Notes under the pieces: generated by a model | Databases searched by the model: none | The model's input: only the letters and a program-made list of their open reading frames with translations | What the model was told of the DNA's origin: nothing | Part shown: positions 7,150 through 11,719 of the stretch, piece after piece | Position numbering within the stretch: the first letter of the stretch is position 1 | How the letters are laid out: every line of letters starts with the position of its first letter | Made by a program: the position numbers and the translations under genes | Origin: Bacillota bacterium | GTDB taxonomy: Bacteria > Bacillota > Clostridia > Peptostreptococcales > Anaerovoracaceae | Length of the DNA: 11,719 nt | Reading direction: 5' to 3' | Assembly (NCBI GenBank): GCA_016284575.1 | Contig: JAEEPD010000103.1 | Coordinates: forward strand, 1 to 11,719

Positions 7150-8553
7150 ATGGCTAAGAAGGCAAAGACAATATTCGTGTGTCAGGAGTGCGGCTCCGAG
7201 AGCCCCCGCTGGGCCGGAAAATGCCCCGTTTGCGGGGCCTGGAACAGCTTCGTGGAGGAAAAGGTCATAGAGCCCTCTGGAGGCGCTCAGAAGGCCCGTA
7301 AGGGGCTCTCAGAGGCATCAGAAAGGCGCCGGGAGCCTCAGCCCATCACCCAGCTCAAGTCCGGTCAGGCCACCCGCCTGGATACAGGCATAGGGGAGCT
7401 GAACAGGGTGCTGGGAGGCGGCCTGGTGGAGGGGAGCCTCACCCTTATCTCCGGCGAGCCGGGCATAGGAAAATCCACTATAATTATTCAGGCGGCGGCC
7501 TACATAAGCCAGCACTACGGAAAGGTACTCTATGTTTCCGGAGAGGAGTCCGAGGAGCAGATAAAGATGCGGGCCGACAGGGTCTGCAAAGGGGATCTTT
7601 CCAATCTGTATGTGCTTTCCGAGACCAGTCTGGACATGGCCATGGAGGCTGTGGAGAAGCTGGATCCTGTGTTTCTTATAATCGATTCCATCCAGACCAT
7701 GTACACCGAGGACTACGAGAGCTCTCCGGGCAGCGTGTCTCAGGTCAGGGCCTGCGGCAACATACTGATGAACATTGGCAAGGGCCGCAATATTCCGGTG
7801 TTCATAGTGGCTCATGTTACGAAGAGCGGCGAGCTGGCGGGGCCCAAGATAGTTGAGCACATGGTGGACGCGGTGCTGGCCTTCAACGGCGAGCGCAGCC
7901 AGGAGCTTCGCATCCTTCGGGCCAACAAGAACCGCTTCGGCACCACCTCAGAGATCGGTGCCTTCGAGATGAGGGAAGAAGGCCTGGTGGAGATAGAAAA
8001 CCTGTCAGCCAGCTTCCTTGAAGGCCTTGAGGACAGCAGCGAAGGGTCTCTTGCGGCTGCGGTATACGAGGGCACAAGGCCTCTGCTCCTGGAGATACAG
8101 GCCCTTACAGCTCCCACAAATGTGGGCTTTGCAAGGCGCACGGCCATTGGCATAGACAATTCCCGCCTGGGCATGATAGTGGCTGTCCTTGAAAGAAAGG
8201 CCAGGCTGACCCTCATAAACAGGGACATCTTCGTCAACATCGTTGGCGGCCTAAGACCCGAGGGCACCTCCACGGACCTGGCGGTGGCCTTGGCCATCTG
8301 GTCCGGGGAAAAGGGCGTGAAGCTTCCGAAGGGCACCATAGCCATAGGCGAGATAGGCCTTACCGGGGACCTTCGTCCGGTGCAGAACGCGGAGAAGATG
8401 GTGAGGGAGGCGGACCGCATGGGCTTCAGGTATCTGTTCCTGCCAAAGCGCAGCGCAGAGAAGCTCAGGGAAAAGCCTCAGAACCTGCAGATCATAGGGA
8501 TCACAGACATCAAGGAGGCAATTTCAAAAGCTGACACACTGTCTTCACAATAG
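7150..8553 (+). CDS. radA: DNA repair protein RadA
   Basis: RadA (Sms) is a cytoplasmic RecA-like, hexameric ATPase that helps branch migration and processing of recombination intermediates. From ATG 7150 the protein has 467 residues, a normal length. Residues 11-28 form the C4 zinc finger (C11, C14, C25, C28, followed by GAWNSF). Walker A is GEPGIGKST (102-110), Walker B ends at D179 (VFLIIDS), and the RadA-specific KNRFG motif is at 260-264. The C-terminal third is the Lon-protease-like domain in its usual degenerate form, without the Lon PKDGPSAG Ser motif. I chose this start because the upstream ATG at 7117 is within the -10 box and a GGAG (7140-7143) sits 6 bases before 7150. It has its own promoter; no convincing terminator follows, so some readthrough into the response regulator is possible. 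In many Bacillota the next gene is disA; here it is not. Confidence 0.97.
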   Translation: MAKKAKTIFVCQECGSESPRWAGKCPVCGAWNSFVEEKVIEPSGGAQKARKGLSEASERRREPQPITQLKSGQATRLDTGIGELNRVLGGGLVEGSLTLISGEPGIGKSTIIIQAAAYISQHYGKVLYVSGEESEEQIKMRADRVCKGDLSNLYVLSETSLDMAMEAVEKLDPVFLIIDSIQTMYTEDYESSPGSVSQVRACGNILMNIGKGRNIPVFIVAHVTKSGELAGPKIVEHMVDAVLAFNGERSQELRILRANKNRFGTTSEIGAFEMREEGLVEIENLSASFLEGLEDSSEGSLAAAVYEGTRPLLLEIQALTAPTNVGFARRTAIGIDNSRLGMIVAVLERKARLTLINRDIFVNIVGGLRPEGTSTDLAVALAIWSGEKGVKLPKGTIAIGEIGLTGDLRPVQNAEKMVREADRMGFRYLFLPKRSAEKLREKPQNLQIIGITDIKEAISKADTLSSQ

Positions 8554-8619
8554 CTTCATAAGCTTTGAGTATCATCAGATAATAAAATATGAATGTAAAA
8601 AGCGAAGCCTTGAGAACAC

Positions 8620-8647
8620 TTGACGTTCGCTTATAAATAAGCATAAT
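8620..8647 (+). promoter_or_regulatory. Candidate promoter of the two-component operon
   Basis: TTGACG (8620-8625), a 16-base spacer and CATAAT (8642-8647), giving a start near 8654 and a leader of about 22 bases that contains AAGGAGG (8662-8668). A direct repeat CTTGA (8609-8613, 8619-8623) spaced 10 bases apart overlaps the -35, and an inverted repeat AAGCGAA / TTCGCTT (8600-8606, 8626-8632) flanks it. Both are candidate operator elements. Confidence 0.65.
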
Positions 8648-8675
8648 TGTAAAAACTCTTTAAGGAGGTTCACAT

Positions 8676-9350
<675 letters not shown>

Positions 9351-9354
9351 GAAG

Positions 9355-9371
9355 GCCGGAGCTTTTCCGGC
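9355..9371 (+). other. Intercistronic hairpin between response regulator and kinase
   Basis: GCCGGA (9355-9360) pairs with TCCGGC (9366-9371) around a five-base loop, in the 36-base gap between the two genes. No T-tract follows, so it is not a full terminator. It may tune kinase expression relative to the regulator or protect the upstream mRNA end. Confidence 0.5.
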
Positions 9372-9386
9372 TGCAGCGGTGAGGAT

Positions 9387-10847
9387 ATGGCAGACAGTCA
9401 TAAGACTTCAAACAGGCGCAGGCTGGACTTTAACAGCCTGCGTTTCAGACTGACGACAGCGCTTGTGCTGTTCGCCATTATTATAATGAGCTTTTTCTGG
9501 GTGCTCCAGACCGGCTTTTCAGGCAATTACTACGAAAGGGTGATGGAAAAGCGGGGGAAGGCCACCATGGAGGCTGTGACGGCGCAGTATTCCTCCTCGG
9601 AGACCCTGGACCCCGACGAGCTGGCCCAGAAGCTGATGGAGCTCTCCCAGGATACGGACATGTTCGTGTACATAGAGGCTATAGACGGCAGCTGCACCAT
9701 TTCCTCTGAGACCAGGATGCCCTACGGCCGCTTTGCGGTGAACGGCGCCAGGATAGTGGACAAGGCAAGGGCCATGCTGCTGATCGGAGAGCAGGACAGC
9801 GTAAGCTATTACGTGGAGAGCGGCGGAGAAAAGACCATTCTTGTGAATGCCAGTAAGGTCTCGAGCCCCTACCGCTGCGAGGCCTATGTGTATGTGATCA
9901 CACCCATCACCCCCCTGGGGCCTGCGGCGGAGATCATGAGCTCCCAGCTTCTTATAGTTACCATCTTTTCAATTATACTGGCAGGCATCATCGCCCTGCT
10001 CTACACCCGCATACTGGTAAAGCCTGTCACCGAGCTCAATGCCAAGGCAAAGCAGCTTTCCGCGGGCAATTACGACATAGATTTCGATGTTCAGGGCTAT
10101 ACGGAGATCGAGGACCTGTCCCACACCCTGACACAGGCGGCGGACGATCTGAGCAAGTCGGATCAGCTGCAGAGGGATCTTCTCGCCAACGTGTCCCACG
10201 ACCTGAGGACGCCTCTTACCATGATCAAATCCTACGCGGAACTGATCAGGGATATTTCGGGGGACAACAAGGATCGAAGGGATGAGCATCTGCAGGTCAT
10301 CGTGGACGAGACCGACAGGCTTTCGGAGCTGGTGGGCGATATCCTGACCCTGTCCAAGCTTCAGTCGGGCACTGAGAAGATGGATCTTAAGGATGTGGAT
10401 ATACAGAAGGCGGCGGAGTCGGTCCTTGGCATCTACAAGGTGCTGGAGGAGTCCGACGGCTTCCGCTTCAACTTCAAAGATCTGCCGGGAGAGGTCATGG
10501 TCAGGGCGGATGAGCACCGCATAAAGCAGGTCATCGCAAATCTCATCTCAAACGCAGTCCGCTACAGCGGCGACGGCAGGGATGTGGACATAGTCTTCAG
10601 CAAAGAGGATGGCCGTGTCCGCTGCGAGGTGAGGGATCACGGCATTGGCATAGCAAAGGAGGATCTGGACAATATCTGGAACCGCTACGAAAAGGCCAGC
10701 CGTCAGGGTACAAGAAGCCATAGCGGCGGCACAGGTCTTGGACTTTCCATAGCAAGGGAGATCTTAGAGAAGCACGACGCCGTATACGGGGTGGAGAGCG
10801 CGCTGGGAAAGGGCAGCTGCTTCTGGTTCAGTCTTCCAGTAGAATAG
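9387..10847 (+). CDS. Membrane sensor histidine kinase (HAMP, HisKA, HATPase_c)
   Basis: A 486-residue kinase, presumed partner of the upstream regulator. An Arg-rich cytoplasmic start precedes TM1 (about 22-44). An extracytoplasmic sensor region (about 45-186) follows, then TM2 (about 187-207), a HAMP linker (about 208-260), and HisKA with the H-box NVSHDLRTPL and phospho-acceptor H271. The ATPase domain has N-box N389 (NLISNAVRYS), G1 D417-G419-G421, and G2 GGTGLGLS (about 447-454). All catalytic motifs are intact. The sensor region matches no family I can name; its predicted alpha/beta pattern could be Cache/PAS-like, and the signal is unknown. For the start, GGTGA (9378-9382) matches the 3'-extended Shine-Dalgarno complement with 4 bases to ATG 9387. 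No GC-rich terminator follows, so transcripts may continue into carD. HAMP-HisKA architecture is certain. Confidence 0.96.
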   Translation: MADSHKTSNRRRLDFNSLRFRLTTALVLFAIIIMSFFWVLQTGFSGNYYERVMEKRGKATMEAVTAQYSSSETLDPDELAQKLMELSQDTDMFVYIEAIDGSCTISSETRMPYGRFAVNGARIVDKARAMLLIGEQDSVSYYVESGGEKTILVNASKVSSPYRCEAYVYVITPITPLGPAAEIMSSQLLIVTIFSIILAGIIALLYTRILVKPVTELNAKAKQLSAGNYDIDFDVQGYTEIEDLSHTLTQAADDLSKSDQLQRDLLANVSHDLRTPLTMIKSYAELIRDISGDNKDRRDEHLQVIVDETDRLSELVGDILTLSKLQSGTEKMDLKDVDIQKAAESVLGIYKVLEESDGFRFNFKDLPGEVMVRADEHRIKQVIANLISNAVRYSGDGRDVDIVFSKEDGRVRCEVRDHGIGIAKEDLDNIWNRYEKASRQGTRSHSGGTGLGLSIAREILEKHDAVYGVESALGKGSCFWFSLPVE

Positions 10848-10884
10848 ATAATATAACGATATAGAACCATAAGAAACATTTTAG

Positions 10885-10913
10885 TTGACATAAGTTTATT
10901 GAAATGATATATT
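10885..10913 (+). promoter_or_regulatory. Upstream promoter (P1) of the carD-family gene
   Basis: TTGACA (10885-10890), a 17-base spacer and TATATT (10908-10913), with TG one base before the -10 (extended -10). A perfect -35 and five of six -10 bases match consensus. Predicted start near 10920. Confidence 0.75.
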
Positions 10914-10926
10914 TTCATATTTTAGT

Positions 10927-10955
10927 TTGACCACTATCGATTTTTTTGATATAAT
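10927..10955 (+). promoter_or_regulatory. Downstream promoter (P2) of the carD-family gene
   Basis: TTGACC (10927-10932), a 17-base spacer and a perfect TATAAT (10950-10955) with an extended TG (10947-10948). Predicted start near 10961, so the leader would be only about 14 bases, with the GGAGGG ribosome binding site (10964-10969) almost at the 5' end. Confidence 0.85.
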
Positions 10956-10975
10956 CCCTTTACGGAGGGATAGTT

Positions 10976-11446
10976 ATGTTTTCTATTGGAGACAAGGTCG
11001 TATACCCCATGCACGGGGCGGGTACAATTGAGTCAATAGAAGAGAGAAAGGTTTTAGGGGAAACACGTTCTTATTATATTCTTCATATAATGCACGGAAA
11101 TATGCAGGTGATGGTGCCCACCGACGGGAATGGCACAGGACTCAGGGGCATTGTATCGAAGGATGTTGTAGATACGGTAAAGGTCATTCTTTCCGCTGAT
11201 TCAACACCCATGGATGTAAACTGGAACCGCAGGAACAGAGACAATCTGGAGAAGCTCAAGACCGGAGACATCTGTCAGGTTGCCGAGGTGGTTCGTAACC
11301 TTTTGCGTGTCGACAGGGTGAAGACCCTGTCCACAGGAGAAAAGAAAATGCTGCAGAGCGCCCGGCAGATCCTTGCCAGCGAGATCTCTCTCGTGCAGGG
11401 ACAGGACGAGGCTGAAGTACTGCTCATGATCGACTCTGCTGTCTGA
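10976..11446 (+). CDS. CarD/CdnL-family RNA polymerase-binding transcription regulator
   Basis: A 156-residue protein matching the CarD_CdnL_TRCF family. The N-terminal RNA-polymerase-interacting Tudor-like domain (about 1-60) starts FSIGDKVVYPMHGAG. The C-terminal helical DNA-contacting domain begins near 78 and carries W83 in the stretch VNWNRRNRDN; that Trp corresponds to the wedge Trp that stabilises the open promoter bubble in studied CarD proteins. By homology it binds the RNAP beta subunit and modulates open-complex formation across many promoters, especially rRNA. It is not Mfd: the family domain stands alone here. ATG 10976 follows GGAGGG by 6 bases. Two tandem near-consensus promoters precede it. 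A long hairpin covers its stop codon, and a probable yacL-like gene follows 64 bases later. Family assignment is secure; CarD versus CdnL naming is a matter of convention. Confidence 0.95.
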   Translation: MFSIGDKVVYPMHGAGTIESIEERKVLGETRSYYILHIMHGNMQVMVPTDGNGTGLRGIVSKDVVDTVKVILSADSTPMDVNWNRRNRDNLEKLKTGDICQVAEVVRNLLRVDRVKTLSTGEKKMLQSARQILASEISLVQGQDEAEVLLMIDSAV

Positions 11447-11460
11447 TCCCCAGGCAGCAG
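11436..11460 (+). other. Hairpin spanning the carD stop codon
   Basis: CTGCTGTCTG (11436-11445) pairs with CAGGCAGCAG (11451-11460), ten base pairs including one T-G wobble, around the loop ATCCC. The TGA stop (11444-11446) lies in the stem and loop. No T-tract follows (GGCTCATTTAAC), so it is at best a leaky terminator or an mRNA-processing or stability element between carD and the next gene. Confidence 0.55.
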
Positions 11461-11510
11461 GGCTCATTTAACATATACGAAACTTAATAAAACAAGGAGG
11501 CTACAATTTA

Positions 11511-11719
11511 ATGATCAAAAGGCTGTTCCGTTGGATATTTGTTGTCCTCGGAATGCTTTGCGGTTATGGAGTGTCAAACTATCTGCTGACATCTCTGGTT
11601 CCCCAGCTGGGCTATGAGATGGATTTCCGGCTGGTTCTGTCCCTGGAGATACTTGCAGTAATTTTATTCGCTATTATTTTTTACCTTTTATACAACACAC
11701 TCCATAAAGGCGGGGAAAA
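11511..11719 (+). CDS. N-terminus of a two-TM membrane protein, probable YacL-type PIN/TRAM protein (cut by window edge)
   Basis: ATG 11511 follows a perfect AAGGAGG (11494-11500) by 10 bases, and the frame is open to the right edge (69 full codons). The visible part has two hydrophobic segments: about residues 7-32, opening MIKRLFRWIFVVLG, and about 43-65 (LVLSLEILAVILFAIIFYLL). A positively charged turn, HKGG, follows. A short N-terminal two-to-four-TM region directly after a CarD-family gene fits YacL-like proteins, which carry a cytoplasmic PIN nuclease and TRAM RNA-binding domain after the membrane part and sit before ispD in many Bacillota. The PIN and TRAM domains are outside the window, so the identification rests on position and membrane layout. 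That it is a real gene is nearly certain; the family is a moderate-confidence inference. Confidence 0.75.
   Translation, partial: MIKRLFRWIFVVLGMLCGYGVSNYLLTSLVPQLGYEMDFRLVLSLEILAVILFAIIFYLLYNTLHKGGE

Noticed and set aside
8552..8564. Small hairpin AGCTT-CAT-AAGCT as a radA terminator
   Set aside because: The stem is only five pairs and AT-rich, with no real T-tract. It is too weak to call.
8600..8632. AAGCGAA/TTCGCTT inverted repeat as a terminator or riboswitch
   Set aside because: The loop is 19 bases, the stem has seven pairs, no T-tract follows, and it overlaps the promoter of the next gene. Kept only as a possible operator.
10848..10884. Terminator after the kinase gene
   Set aside because: Only AT-rich sequence with no stable GC-rich stem; no terminator can be supported.

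Overview
The window looks like chromosome from a Clostridia-type member of the Bacillota. The evidence is strong AAGGAGG ribosome binding sites, sigma-A-type promoters, a conserved radA / CarD-family / YacL-like (PIN-TRAM) neighbourhood, and a large secreted protein ending in SLH repeats of the kind common in gut Clostridia. Coding GC is moderate to high and the intergenic regions are AT-rich. I cannot name the genus. All supported genes are on the + strand and there is no gene-free stretch longer than about 235 bases.

Layout. (1) 1-1695: the 3' part of an EF-G-like GTPase gene of the EF-G-2 type, closed by a strong intrinsic terminator. (2) 1929-6989: a 1686-residue secreted surface protein with its own promoter. 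It has a signal peptide, a beta-helix-like N-terminus, four tandem copies of a roughly 200-235-residue two-part module that I do not recognise, a linker region, an InlB/Flg_new-type repeat and three C-terminal SLH domains. It ends at a hairpin plus a strong terminator. (3) 7150-8553: radA, with a near-consensus promoter that fixes its start codon. (4) 8676-10847: an OmpR-family response regulator and a membrane histidine kinase, apparently co-transcribed. (5) 10976-11446: a CarD/CdnL-family RNA polymerase-binding protein behind two tandem near-consensus promoters. (6) 11511 to the right edge: the start of a two-TM membrane protein, probably a YacL-type PIN/TRAM protein.

The right half resembles the radA-disA-carD-yacL-ispD neighbourhood known from many Bacillota. 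Here a two-component system sits between radA and carD, where disA (c-di-AMP synthase) is often found. DNA repair (RadA), envelope or environment sensing (the kinase and regulator) and global transcription control (CarD) are therefore adjacent. Only the regulator-kinase pair is clearly one functional unit.

The most novel content is the repeated module in the SLH protein. The other points worth checking are the unusual GTPase motif of the EF-G-like protein, the duplicated promoter of carD, and possible autoregulatory repeats at the response-regulator promoter. I found no mobile element, CRISPR array, tRNA or rRNA.
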